Position numbers and translations under genes: made by a program
The notes under the pieces: generated by a model
Told to the model about the DNA's origin: nothing
The model's database searches: none
The model's input: the letters and a program-made list of their open reading frames with translations, nothing else
Source: Neisseria sicca
GTDB taxonomy: Bacteria; Pseudomonadota; Gammaproteobacteria; Burkholderiales; Neisseriaceae
Assembly: GCF_003044565.1 (NCBI RefSeq)
Contig: NZ_POXG01000001.1
Span: 434,001 to 498,000 of the forward strand
DNA length: 64,000 nucleotides
Direction: 5' to 3'
Shown here: positions 32,447-41,158 of the stretch, piece by piece
How the letters are laid out: the number at the start of each line of letters is the position of its first letter
How positions within the stretch are numbered: the stretch's first letter is position 1

Positions 32447-34403
32447 CGACAAAGATTGGGGATTTGCAATTTATAACGAAGCCGGCGTGGATTTGGTTAA
32501 TTTTGGCTTATTCACGCCAAAATATATCGGTAAATTGCATTTATCCCTGCCAGAAGGGGGCAGCGGGTTGAATAATCTCCGAGTAGTTTCAAATAGTGGG
32601 CGCGAAGTGTCTATAACTGACGGTAGTCTTAATGTGCCTTTTGAAACGCTGATTGCAAAAGGAAATTACCCCGAGCGAAGCAGTGGCGCATTATCTTCAG
32701 GCTATCTGTTTGCCGCCCCAAATAACGGCATACGCATGATTCTGCCTTTATATGGGTCATCGGGGATTGGTTTACGGACAAGGGGTTTAATTCCTGCTGT
32801 TATACATGGCTGGGGCAGCGGTTACGACCAAGAAAAATTCGAGATGGCGACCTTGATGTGCAACTCCTTGAAATCAGGGTCAGATATTATGCACGCATCG
32901 CTTGAGATGAAGCATATAGACGGCCAACTATCTGCTGATGATAAGTCAAATTATGCAACAGGGTTGCCATACGCAGGCAATAGGGCTGAAAACTACAATC
33001 CTACCGGGCTGCCCATTACCGCATCGTTTCGAAGCACGAGCATCGGGACAAGCGAAGTGGCAGGGTTTTCGGCGGTAAGTCTCGGATGTGGCTATATGGT
33101 TGTCGATATGGCAGGCGGTACGGACTTGGAAATTTACTTTTACGAAACGGCAGGCTTGCCATACGAGTATCTTAATAAATGCTCCACTGCTATTGACTAC
33201 AACCCTTACGGACTTGCAAGTTATGACTATTCCCCTCAGCAAATCAATTATGTGATGCCTAAAAAAGGGAGTATTGCCGAAGTAAATGACGGCTTTAATA
33301 GGTCGGTTACGTTTTCGGATTTGGTTGCGGGGAAGATGGATCGGTCAAGATGGTTTTTTACCCACGAATCGCCAAACAGAAGATTCTACCCTGAAACAGT
33401 CCCCGCAATAATTGATGCCCTGCGAAATGGGGAAAATAAGGAAAAACGCAAAAAGCTAACCCGCTTTTTAGAGGGAGATGAAAATGCTCCTTTGAAATAC
33501 GAGCAGTATGACAGTTCGTCTTTGCCGCTTAAACTCATGGGGGCAGTAACTCAAAACGGTGGGACGGTAAAGCGGAGGGTGTCGGGTGTTGGATTGTTTT
33601 ACGAGGTGTCGGGAATAGACCTTTCCAAAGCCGCCCAGCCTGTCGGGATGCTTGGATGGGACAATGCTGCACTTTACAAGGCGGGGCTGCCTGATGGTTT
33701 TGGGGCTGGCGTTCACAGCCTTTTCCAAAGTAAATCGGCTGGCTCTCCTTATTTTCCGATGCTGCCAAATCCACGAGACACGTTTAAATGGGAATTGGAT
33801 AAAATTAATCCATATCAACCGATTTTAAACTATCGGTACTCAAATGTGATTGCAGATAAAAGCATCAATGACAGTCAATTTGACTTGACCGGATGGCAAA
33901 AGGTAAAGGTTGGATTTGCAAACGCATTTAATAGCCGTATGGCGGCAAACCTGACTAACAGCTATCGTCAATTTAATAAGGCTCAAGCCGTTGCCCACGT
34001 CCCACGCAATAAAGATATTGTGGTGGCAAGTTATAAAAACCCGCTATCGGAATCGGCTTATTATGAAAAAGAGATTCGTGATGCTGAGTACCGTGCGGCG
34101 CAGCTAACCGCGCAAACGGAGGCGCGCTTGGAAGAAGTGGGAAGAGCGTGGGAAGAGAAAATAGATGCTGAGTTACTAGATTCGGAAATCAACGCCTTTA
34201 AATCCAAAATGGGACTGTTAGAGCAGTTGTCAAAAATCGCAAACGAGAACTCTTCAAAAAGTTGGCAAGACCCATTTTGGGGAGCGTGGGCTTATCGGCA
34301 TAGTGATAAATTGGAGTTGTACTGTGCCGCGCGGGAGGCGTTGCCCGAAACGACAACCCCGCTCCCTGAAAATTGGCTTTGCTGCATGAAGCCTAATGTT
34401 TAA
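32430..34403 (+). CDS. Large putative tail fibre/receptor-binding protein, 657 aa
   Basis: The start is set at the ATG at 32430 (MVTSTDDKDWGFAIYNE); the frame is open 9 codons further up. The N-terminus has the tip-binding type motif DWGFAIYNEAGVDLVNFG. The middle is beta-rich with many aromatic and Gly residues. The C-terminal 130 residues are a coiled coil (EKEIRDAEYRAAQLTAQTE) followed by a Trp/Cys-rich end (ENWLCCMKPNV). AT-rich composition suggests separate acquisition. I do not recognise the family. Confidence 0.7.
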   Translation: MVTSTDDKDWGFAIYNEAGVDLVNFGLFTPKYIGKLHLSLPEGGSGLNNLRVVSNSGREVSITDGSLNVPFETLIAKGNYPERSSGALSSGYLFAAPNNGIRMILPLYGSSGIGLRTRGLIPAVIHGWGSGYDQEKFEMATLMCNSLKSGSDIMHASLEMKHIDGQLSADDKSNYATGLPYAGNRAENYNPTGLPITASFRSTSIGTSEVAGFSAVSLGCGYMVVDMAGGTDLEIYFYETAGLPYEYLNKCSTAIDYNPYGLASYDYSPQQINYVMPKKGSIAEVNDGFNRSVTFSDLVAGKMDRSRWFFTHESPNRRFYPETVPAIIDALRNGENKEKRKKLTRFLEGDENAPLKYEQYDSSSLPLKLMGAVTQNGGTVKRRVSGVGLFYEVSGIDLSKAAQPVGMLGWDNAALYKAGLPDGFGAGVHSLFQSKSAGSPYFPMLPNPRDTFKWELDKINPYQPILNYRYSNVIADKSINDSQFDLTGWQKVKVGFANAFNSRMAANLTNSYRQFNKAQAVAHVPRNKDIVVASYKNPLSESAYYEKEIRDAEYRAAQLTAQTEARLEEVGRAWEEKIDAELLDSEINAFKSKMGLLEQLSKIANENSSKSWQDPFWGAWAYRHSDKLELYCAAREALPETTTPLPENWLCCMKPNV

Positions 34404-34427
34404 ACTCTTATTAATGATTGGAAAGTT

Positions 34428-34733
34428 ATGACAAAGCAAATTATCGCAATTTCGCATGAAATCGAAGATGAAAGCACCGGCGCAGTGGCGAACTATCATG
34501 TAATCGAATATGTGAATATCGATTATAAGTACAACACGGTTACGGCAACAATGAACGGCTATGTGTCTAAAAATGCGCATGAAGCGGGTCGAAACCCGCT
34601 CTGTTCGCATACTGTTTCCGTCAACGGATTACCGGAGGGCGAGGAAGTTTCCCGCGCTTGGCTGTACGGTAAGGCGGTTGAGCAGGATAACGAACAAAGC
34701 GTCTTTTCAGGCGCGGAACTGGTCGAAGCCTAA
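34428..34733 (+). CDS. Unknown tail-region protein, 101 aa
   Basis: Begins MTKQIIAISHEIEDESTG. Beta-rich (YHVIEYVNIDYKYNTVTATMNGYVS) and then acidic. It lies between fibre and tape-measure genes and is followed by a perfect terminator. It might be a fibre chaperone or minor tail protein; unresolved. Confidence 0.65.
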   Translation: MTKQIIAISHEIEDESTGAVANYHVIEYVNIDYKYNTVTATMNGYVSKNAHEAGRNPLCSHTVSVNGLPEGEEVSRAWLYGKAVEQDNEQSVFSGAELVEA

Positions 34734-34750
34734 TCTAAATTTGAAACCAT

Positions 34751-34776
34751 GCCCGTGATGATTCACGGGCTTTTTT
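34751..34776 (+). terminator. Intra-operon terminator before the tape measure gene
   Basis: Perfect 8-bp stem GCCCGTGA/TCACGGGC with a 4-nt loop and T6, directly abutting an ATG at 34777. Confidence 0.85.
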
Positions 34777-34788
34777 ATGGGCGGTCGC

Positions 34789-37700
34789 ATGAACGATTTA
34801 GAAACAAAAATCAAGATAACCGTCGAGAACGGCACGGCTGCGGGTTTTAATCAGGCAGCAAACTCTGCGGCGAATGCTTCCAAGCAGATTGAAAACGCTA
34901 TCGGGCAGGTGCGATCAGAATTGACGCGCAGCTTTTCCGAAATGCAGAAATCGATGGAAAAGGCGTTCGATATTGATATGTCCGATTTTGTCGGGGGCGT
35001 CAGCGACGGCAAGGAAAAGGTCAGTGAACTGAACGCCGAACTTGCCAAGACAGGCGATAAGGCAGAAGAGGCGGCAGGCGGGCTGGGTAAAATTGGCACG
35101 CTTTTAGCCGGATTTGCATCGGTGTCATTTGCGAAATCCCTGCTTGATACTGCCGATGCCATGCAGTCGATAAACAGCCAAGTAAGGCAGGTGGTGTCGT
35201 CTGAAAGCGAGTATCTGGCAGTACAGCGTCAGCTTTTGGATGTAGCGAACAATACCCGCGCATCGCTTGAATCAACGTCGAGCCTGTATGTGTCCACAAG
35301 CCGCGCACTGAAAGACTACGGCTACACGCAACAGGAAATCTTGCAATTTACCGAAGCAACAAACAACGCCATGACAATCGGCGGTGTGGCAGCGCAACAG
35401 CAAGCCGCCGCGCTGATGCAGTTGTCGCAGGCTTTGGGCAGCGGTGTATTGCAGGGCGACGAATTTAAATCTATCGCCGAAGCAGCCCCTATCCTGCTTG
35501 ATACTATTGCGGAATATATGGGTAAATCCCGCGCTGAAATTAAAAAGCTGGGCAGCGAGGGCGAACTGACGGCGAATGTGCTGTTTAAAGCTATATCAGG
35601 CGCGTCGGAAAAATTCGGCGAGCAGGCAGCAAAAATGCCCATGACGATGGGTCAGGCATTGACGGTTTTCCAAAACAACTGGCAAAGCATGATTTCTAGG
35701 CTGCTGAACGACAGCGGCGCGATGTCCGGCATCGCCTCCATTATCAAACTGATTGCGGATAACCTTAACTTGGTTGTCCCTATCATGGCGGGATTCGCGG
35801 TTGCTGTTACCGCTGCGACGGCACAGGTCATCGGCTTAAATGTTGCCATGCTTGCAAACCCATTCGGATTGATTGCAGTCGCCATCGGTGCGGTTATCGG
35901 CTTGATTGCCCAATTCGGCGACCAAATCGACATTTTCGGCGGTGGCTGGTCAAACCTGCTTGATGTGATTCAGGCGGTTTGGCAGACAATCACGGAAACC
36001 ATCGGCGCGGCGATTGAAGAGATAAAGGCTTGGTTTGGCGGCGTAACAGACTGGCTAAATGAAAATGTCGGCGGCTGGTCGGCATTGTTTAGCCGTGTTA
36101 TGTCGACGATTGCAACGGTTGTCGGCGCATATGTCAACGCCTATATCAACACGTTTGCGACCGGCTGGATGCTGATTAAAGAAGCCGCCAACAATATGCC
36201 GCAATTCTTTGCCAATCTTGGCAAGGCTATCGGCAACGTGTTTATCTCCGCGATTGAGTGGATGGTTAACCGAGCGGTCGGCATGATTAACAGCATGATT
36301 GACTATGCCAACAAAGCCGCGTCGATGGTCGGTGTGTCGGGCATTGATAAACTAAACAATGTTCAAATCGGGCGCATGGACGACGGCGGGCTTGGCGGCC
36401 GAATCTCTGACAGCATGTCGAAAGACCGCGTCGGAAATGCAGTTGACAACATCAAAGCCCGCGCTGCTCTGATTCACGAACAAAAAGCCATGCGCGGCGG
36501 TGGTGGCGGAGGTGGGAGCATACCGAAATCCCGCGTCCCGTCAGGTGGTGGTGGTAGTGGAGGTGGTGGAAGTGGTCGCAAAGGCGGCGGGCGTAAGGGC
36601 AGAAGCGGCGGCGGTCATGCCGGCGCAGCCAAAGACCCGATGCAGGCATGGGAAGAAGAAATCAAAGCCCAAAAGCTGGCACACCGTGAAATGCAGCGAG
36701 ACACGCTGAATCATCAAGAATGGGATTTGGCGCGGGAAGCCGCTTACTGGCGCGCGAAACTGGCAACGGTTGACGCGGGCAGTAAAACAGGTTTGAAACT
36801 GCGTGAAAAAATCCTGACCCTTGAAGACCAGTTATCCAAGCAATCAACAGAAGCCAAAATCAATCAGGTGGCGGCATGGGAGAAGCTGGATAAGCACAAG
36901 CTAGATATGGAAAAGGACGCGGCAGACCAAGCCCTAGCCGCTGGACGCATTTCTCAACTCGAGCGCCTAGACTTGGAAATCGAGTTTGAAAATCGCCGGT
37001 ACCAAATCGCCTATGACGCCTTGCAAGAACGGATCGCACTTGCCGAACAAGACCCGACATACAGCCAATCAGCCATAGACAAGCTGAAACAGCAAATGGC
37101 GGAACTTGGGCAAGGTCACGAACGCGAGCAAACCAAGAATCAGGGCAAGCGCGAAAACCAACGCCGGAAAGACACGCCCAACGTTATGGAAATGTTGCAA
37201 GACGGCGGCAAGAACGTTTGGCAAGAAGCGCAGCAACAGATGGGGCAGGCTTTCTCCGCCATGTTGTCACGAACGCAGAATTTCCGAACGGCGATGAATA
37301 ACTTTTTCAAAAGTATGGGGCAAACCTTTATCCAAGAAATGGTTACCAAACCGCTTGCAGGCATGATGCAGCGCATGGTTCAGGAATCAGCGATTTACAA
37401 GATGATTTTCGGGACTAAAGAGACGTTGGAAACGGCGGCTGCGGCTAAGACTGCGGCGACCAAAGCGACGGAAACGACGGCGGTCGTCGGTAGTAATGCC
37501 GTTCAAGCGGCGTCAGGTGCGGCGGCTTCTCAAGCGTCTATTCCGTATGTCGGTCCTATTCTTGCCGTTGCAGCGATGGCGGCAATGATGGCGGCTGTAA
37601 TGGGTTTGATGGGCGGTGGCGGCTCTTCAACAACCACGACCACTACGCGGATTCCATCGGCGGCTGGCGGCTGGGATATCCCAGCAGGCATCAACCCACT

Positions 37701-37887
37701 GACGCAACTGCACGAAAACGAGATGGTCTTGCCTGCGGAGCACGCGCAGACAATCCGTGAAATGGCAGGTCAGTCAGGTGGCGACAACAGCACGATTATC
37801 ATCAACACAACGGGCGGCGACTTTGTTCACAAAAAGGACATTGCGAAGCTGTTGAAACAGATGAATCGTGATTTTAAATTGGTGTAA
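34789..37887 (+). CDS. Tape measure protein, 1032 aa
   Basis: The start is taken at the ATG at 34789 (MNDLETKIKITVENGTAAG); an in-frame ATG at 34777 adds four residues. The tape-measure domain is clear around residues 105-290 (ALMQLSQALGSGVLQGDEFKS, TANVLFKAISGASEKFGE). Hydrophobic segments follow near 330-370, then a Gly-rich linker (about 565-610), a long coiled coil, and a second hydrophobic Ala/Met region near the end. It sets tail length and is injected. Its position downstream of the tip and fibre genes is unusual. Confidence 0.93.
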   Translation: MNDLETKIKITVENGTAAGFNQAANSAANASKQIENAIGQVRSELTRSFSEMQKSMEKAFDIDMSDFVGGVSDGKEKVSELNAELAKTGDKAEEAAGGLGKIGTLLAGFASVSFAKSLLDTADAMQSINSQVRQVVSSESEYLAVQRQLLDVANNTRASLESTSSLYVSTSRALKDYGYTQQEILQFTEATNNAMTIGGVAAQQQAAALMQLSQALGSGVLQGDEFKSIAEAAPILLDTIAEYMGKSRAEIKKLGSEGELTANVLFKAISGASEKFGEQAAKMPMTMGQALTVFQNNWQSMISRLLNDSGAMSGIASIIKLIADNLNLVVPIMAGFAVAVTAATAQVIGLNVAMLANPFGLIAVAIGAVIGLIAQFGDQIDIFGGGWSNLLDVIQAVWQTITETIGAAIEEIKAWFGGVTDWLNENVGGWSALFSRVMSTIATVVGAYVNAYINTFATGWMLIKEAANNMPQFFANLGKAIGNVFISAIEWMVNRAVGMINSMIDYANKAASMVGVSGIDKLNNVQIGRMDDGGLGGRISDSMSKDRVGNAVDNIKARAALIHEQKAMRGGGGGGGSIPKSRVPSGGGGSGGGGSGRKGGGRKGRSGGGHAGAAKDPMQAWEEEIKAQKLAHREMQRDTLNHQEWDLAREAAYWRAKLATVDAGSKTGLKLREKILTLEDQLSKQSTEAKINQVAAWEKLDKHKLDMEKDAADQALAAGRISQLERLDLEIEFENRRYQIAYDALQERIALAEQDPTYSQSAIDKLKQQMAELGQGHEREQTKNQGKRENQRRKDTPNVMEMLQDGGKNVWQEAQQQMGQAFSAMLSRTQNFRTAMNNFFKSMGQTFIQEMVTKPLAGMMQRMVQESAIYKMIFGTKETLETAAAAKTAATKATETTAVVGSNAVQAASGAAASQASIPYVGPILAVAAMAAMMAAVMGLMGGGGSSTTTTTTRIPSAAGGWDIPAGINPLTQLHENEMVLPAEHAQTIREMAGQSGGDNSTIIINTTGGDFVHKKDIAKLLKQMNRDFKLV

Positions 37888-37893
37888 GTGGTT

Positions 37894-37920
37894 AGGTCGT
37901 CTGAAAGGGCGACCTTTTTT
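37894..37920 (+). terminator. DUS-containing terminator after the tape measure gene
   Basis: AGGTCG/CGACCT stem with TCTGAAAGGG in the loop and a T6 run. Confidence 0.75.
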
Positions 37921-37936
37921 CTATGGAGGTTTTTAA

Positions 37937-38422
37937 ATGAGCAAGTCTATTCAATGGCTTAAATATGCCTTTGAACTTCGGTTTCTCCCTGTGCGGTTCC
38001 AACGTTGGTTATTCAGCACGGGGACGCGGGCGGTTGAGTTTGTCAGCGGGTGTTCGATGATTGGTTACGCGCTGGTCTTCGCGTTCTCGCCGAACGATAT
38101 CTACAACTGGCCCATCTACTACAAGTTCAAAGACATTTCGGAACTGACGCTGATACTGGTATTTGGCGGCGTCGGTGTATTGCAGCTGGCGGCGATGTAC
38201 TGGCAGACATTCAAAGGGGAGGTTCTGTCAGGCTATATGTTGTTGATATCAGCTTTTATTTGGTATTTGACGGCATATGCTTTCTGGGCTGCCTATCCGC
38301 CTGCTCATACAGGCATGGTTATTCCGCCCGTCTTGGCTTTTCTGTGTTTACTCGCTGGAAATAACTCACTTAAATTCTTGTTTTCGGAGAATAAATTTAA
38401 ACGAAAACAAAAGGGGGAATGA
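37937..38422 (+). CDS. Polytopic membrane protein, 161 aa
   Basis: Begins MSKSIQWLKYAFELRF. Four hydrophobic segments can be seen (about 33-52, 70-88, 96-118, 126-142), with a Lys/Arg-rich C-terminus (NKFKRKQKGE). It precedes the holin candidate, so a lysis role is possible (holin, antiholin or exclusion), but no family is recognised. Confidence 0.7.
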   Translation: MSKSIQWLKYAFELRFLPVRFQRWLFSTGTRAVEFVSGCSMIGYALVFAFSPNDIYNWPIYYKFKDISELTLILVFGGVGVLQLAAMYWQTFKGEVLSGYMLLISAFIWYLTAYAFWAAYPPAHTGMVIPPVLAFLCLLAGNNSLKFLFSENKFKRKQKGE

Positions 38423-38730
38423 TGCACGATTTTTTTCAATTCGGCTATCTGTTCGCCATAGGGGGCGGCATCGTCGGTAGCGTGTGGTCGAGCATGAAAG
38501 ACCATGACAAACCAGTATCAAGCCTGTTCGAAGCCTTGATTTCGGCGGTTGCAGCGGCGGCAGTAGCAGAGCGGTTTTTGATGGTAAATCAAGTGTGGAC
38601 TTGCGCGGTAGCCGGTGCTTTTGTCGGCATCCTGACAGGGCATGCGATGGATACCGTCAAAAGCCTAGCCCCAAGCATTATGACTAAATGGGTCAAAAAA
38701 ACGGCGGGTAAATTCGTCGATAAAGATTAA
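38419..38730 (+). CDS. Putative holin, 103 aa
   Basis: Begins MMHDFFQFGYLFAIGGGIVG. Three hydrophobic stretches (about 8-23, 35-52, 60-77) and a basic C-terminus (KWVKKTAGKFVDKD) have holin shape. The dual ATGATG start overlaps the previous stop and could give two products differing by one residue. The endolysin gene follows. Confidence 0.75.
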   Translation: MMHDFFQFGYLFAIGGGIVGSVWSSMKDHDKPVSSLFEALISAVAAAAVAERFLMVNQVWTCAVAGAFVGILTGHAMDTVKSLAPSIMTKWVKKTAGKFVDKD

Positions 38731-38739
38731 TTCAACAAC

Positions 38740-38768
38740 AGGTCGTCTGAATTTCAGACGACCTTTTT
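38740..38768 (+). terminator. DUS-pair terminator before the endolysin gene
   Basis: AGGTCGTCTGA and its complement back to back, followed by T5. Confidence 0.8.
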
Positions 38769-38783
38769 ATTTGGAGATAAGAA

Positions 38784-39257
38784 ATGCAAATCACTGAACA
38801 CTTTAGCTTAAAAGAACTGACACGAAGCGAAACAGCGCGTCGTTTAGGTCTTCAAAATACGCCCTCCTCTGCTGAAATGGCAAACATCCAATACACGGCG
38901 GAGCAGCTTGAAAAAATTCGCGCCTATGTTGGGCGCGGAATCGTCGTAACTTCATGCTTTCGCAGCGAGCGTGTGAACAAGGCGGTCGGCGGATCGCCAA
39001 CATCTGCCCACCGTTTCGGCTTGGCTGCTGACTGCGATGCCATCGGTTTGACTTCTTTGGCGTTTGCGAAAGAAATCATCAAAATGCGTGACGAAGGGAA
39101 AATCACGTTCGACCAGTTGATTCTCGAATTTCCCGAACGTGGCGATGGTGCATGGGTTCATGTCGGTTTCCGCCGCAACAGCCCTATGCGTAACCAAATC
39201 ATGACCGCAACCAAAAAAGGCGGGAAAACCGTGTATTTACCGGGTCTGCACGTTTAA
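38784..39257 (+). CDS. M15-type D-Ala-D-Ala peptidase endolysin, 157 aa
   Basis: Peptidase M15A family. Zinc ligands are in SAHRFGLAADCDAIG (His, Asp) and WVHVGFRR (His); SCFRSERVNKAVGGSPTSAH is also typical. No signal peptide, so it needs the holin for export. It cleaves peptide cross-links in peptidoglycan to release phage. Confidence 0.93.
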   Translation: MQITEHFSLKELTRSETARRLGLQNTPSSAEMANIQYTAEQLEKIRAYVGRGIVVTSCFRSERVNKAVGGSPTSAHRFGLAADCDAIGLTSLAFAKEIIKMRDEGKITFDQLILEFPERGDGAWVHVGFRRNSPMRNQIMTATKKGGKTVYLPGLHV

Positions 39258-39266
39258 AGGGCGTAT

Positions 39267-39437
39267 ATGAATCCCGTTGATTTTGCAAAACAGAAAATCA
39301 CGGAATGGCAAGAAAAAAGCCGTGTGGCGAGCGAAAACGCAGACCTAGCGGCTTTTGAGTTTGCCGAACGTGAGATTAAAACCTATAAGGATATGCTGGA
39401 ATTATGGTTGAAACGCTGCTCAAAAATTGGAAATTGA
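39267..39437 (+). CDS. Small helical protein upstream of the spanins, 56 aa
   Basis: A short frame beginning MNPVDFAKQKITEWQEKSR, with AAAGGG upstream. Helical and charged; it overlaps the Rz-like gene by 34 nt in another frame. The tight packing and ribosome site support it, but its function is unknown. Confidence 0.55.
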   Translation: MNPVDFAKQKITEWQEKSRVASENADLAAFEFAEREIKTYKDMLELWLKRCSKIGN

Positions 39438-39748
39438 TTGCGGTTTTAGTTGTGATCGCAATCTGCATCGGTGCCTGGCAAGCCGACCGCAAAGCGGAAT
39501 ATCGGCGCGGGCGTGATGAAATGGCCGCTGAAATTTCAGGTCGTCTGAAAGATGCCGCGATTGAGAAAGCTAAAGAAGACCGCGAAACGTCTGCCGTGTA
39601 TCAGACCGGCAAGGCGGTGCGGGAAAAGAAAGAAAGGATTCGCTATGTTCAAGTTCCGAAACTTGTTGAACGCGTTGTCTATCGCAATGTGTGCATCGAT
39701 TCTGACGGCGTGTCAGTCATCAACGCCGCCATTGCCGACGGCGATTAA
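39404..39748 (+). CDS. Rz-like inner-membrane spanin, 114 aa
   Basis: An N-terminal transmembrane segment (LIAVLVVIAICIGAWQ) is followed by a charged coiled-coil periplasmic part (KAEYRRGRDEMAAEISGRLK ... IEKAKEDRETSA). This is the i-spanin layout; with the embedded Rz1 gene it disrupts the outer membrane at the last step of lysis. A DUS lies inside and encodes GRLK. Confidence 0.85.
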   Translation: MVETLLKNWKLIAVLVVIAICIGAWQADRKAEYRRGRDEMAAEISGRLKDAAIEKAKEDRETSAVYQTGKAVREKKERIRYVQVPKLVERVVYRNVCIDSDGVSVINAAIADGD

Positions 39749-39899
39749 ACCGCCCGCCGATTTGGTGCAGCCATGCCCCAAACTGCCGAAACTTGAGGGC
39801 GGTACAGGCGCGGACGTATTGCCGTGGTCGTTGCAAGTCATCGGCTTGTACAATGACTGCAAGGCGCGGCACAAGGCGTTGACTGACACTATTAAATAA
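39645..39899 (+). CDS. Rz1-like outer-membrane spanin lipoprotein, 84 aa
   Basis: The start is set at the ATG at 39645 with AGAAAGGA upstream. Signal peptide with lipobox LTAC, then a Pro-rich mature part (PPLPTAIKPPADLVQPCPKLP). It begins inside the Rz-like gene in a different frame, the classic nested Rz/Rz1 arrangement. Confidence 0.88.
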   Translation: MFKFRNLLNALSIAMCASILTACQSSTPPLPTAIKPPADLVQPCPKLPKLEGGTGADVLPWSLQVIGLYNDCKARHKALTDTIK

Positions 39900-39903
39900 A
39901 GCA

Positions 39904-39932
39904 AAAGCCGTCTGAATTTCGGACGGCTTTTT
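39904..39932. terminator. Bidirectional terminator between late operon and integrase
   Basis: AAAGCCGTC/GACGGCTTT stem, A-rich on the left and T-rich on the right. It carries GCCGTCTGAA, the core of the meningococcal DUS rather than the local dialect. Confidence 0.85.
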
Positions 39933-39953
39933 AAAAGATTTTATAGATTCAAT

Positions 39954-41108
39954 TCAAAGTGAATCTACAAAGTCCGCCCAATCTTGCAGCATTTGGCGGC
40001 GTTGATTGATGAATTTGGCGTGAAAATATGCCGCGTCGGTCTGATTGTCTTTGGCGTGGGCAAGCTGCGCCTTGATGTACTCATGCTCGTAGCCCATCTC
40101 TGACAGGTTGGTTGCAAGCGTCGCCCTGAAATCATGCCCTGATATTGTCAGCCCCATGTACTCCAATGCTCTATTAATGGTTGTGGCTGACAGCATATCG
40201 TCTGGTCGTTTGCTGTTCGGGAACAGTAGCCGCCCGTTACCCGTAACCGCGTGTAGCTCTGTGAGTAACTCGACGACCTGAGACGATAACGGCACGACGT
40301 GCATTCTTGATTTTTTCATTTTGTTTGCAGGGATACGCCAAATCGCGGCGGACAGGTCAATATCAGCCCATTCAGCCCGCCTTGCCTCTATTGTTCGGAC
40401 GGCTGTGTATAGCAATAACTGCGCGGCTTTTTTGACGACAAACGAGCCATTATAGTTTGCAAGGCTTGTTTTAAATGCCCTGATTTGTTCGGCGGTCATG
40501 GCTTTGGCGTGGGTTATTTCGGGGCGTTTGAGATACCCGGCAAAAGCTAACGTCGGGTCATTTGTCGCCCGCATTGTTCGGATCGCATATAGAAAAACTG
40601 CGCTCATGTGTTGGCGGGTGTATATGCCTGATACGATAACGCCTTTGTCTTTGCAAATATCCAAACATTCCATGATTTGGCGCGGGGTCACTTTCGTGAT
40701 TGGTGTGTCTCCGATGATTGGATAGGCGTATTTTTTAAGCATACGATGTATGGCTTTAATGCCGCCATCGCTGATTGTCTTGGATGCCAGGTACTCTTCG
40801 GCGATGGCTTCAAATGTGTTTCTGTTTTGGCGCGCGTTTTGCCGTTTTTTCTCGGCCCTGTATTTGGCTGGGTTAACCCCCTGCTGAACAAGTAACCGCG
40901 CTTCCTTGCGTTTCTCACGCGCTTCGGCAAGCGAGACATCAGGATATGCCCCGATAGCAAAAACGGATTCTTTGCCGTCAAGCCTGAAACGATACCGCCA
41001 TAATTTTGAACCGTTCGGATTGATGACGATATGTAGCCCGTTGCTGTCTGTCAGTTTGTACGGCTTGTCTTGTGGCTTTGCCTTGCGGATTTGGGTATCG
41101 GTAAGCAT
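39954..41108 (-). CDS. int: Tyrosine-type phage integrase, 384 aa
   Basis: P4/CP4-57-like integrase with the N-terminal arm-binding domain (MLTDTQIRKAKPQDKPYKLTD, GLHIVINPNGSKLWRYRFR, FAIGAYPDVSLAEARE). Catalytic motifs are Arg in TAVRTIEARRAEW, HDFRATLATNLSEMG, His in AQLAHAKDNQ, and Tyr in DAAYFHAKFINQRRQML. Full length. It faces inward from the prophage's right end. Confidence 0.96.
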   Translation of the reverse strand: MLTDTQIRKAKPQDKPYKLTDSNGLHIVINPNGSKLWRYRFRLDGKESVFAIGAYPDVSLAEAREKRKEARLLVQQGVNPAKYRAEKKRQNARQNRNTFEAIAEEYLASKTISDGGIKAIHRMLKKYAYPIIGDTPITKVTPRQIMECLDICKDKGVIVSGIYTRQHMSAVFLYAIRTMRATNDPTLAFAGYLKRPEITHAKAMTAEQIRAFKTSLANYNGSFVVKKAAQLLLYTAVRTIEARRAEWADIDLSAAIWRIPANKMKKSRMHVVPLSSQVVELLTELHAVTGNGRLLFPNSKRPDDMLSATTINRALEYMGLTISGHDFRATLATNLSEMGYEHEYIKAQLAHAKDNQTDAAYFHAKFINQRRQMLQDWADFVDSL

Positions 41109-41158
41109 AAAAAAGAGGGTATGAATGAGTTGATACCCAAAATCATACCCTCTTTTTT
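41109..41158 (-). terminator. Strong hairpin in the integrase leader
   Basis: A 16-bp perfect stem, 41109-41124 with 41143-41158, flanked by A/T runs, directly before the integrase ATG. The element GGGTAT (41117-41122) can instead pair with ATACCC at 41133-41138, so two structures compete. It would stop or attenuate transcription into int. Confidence 0.7.
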
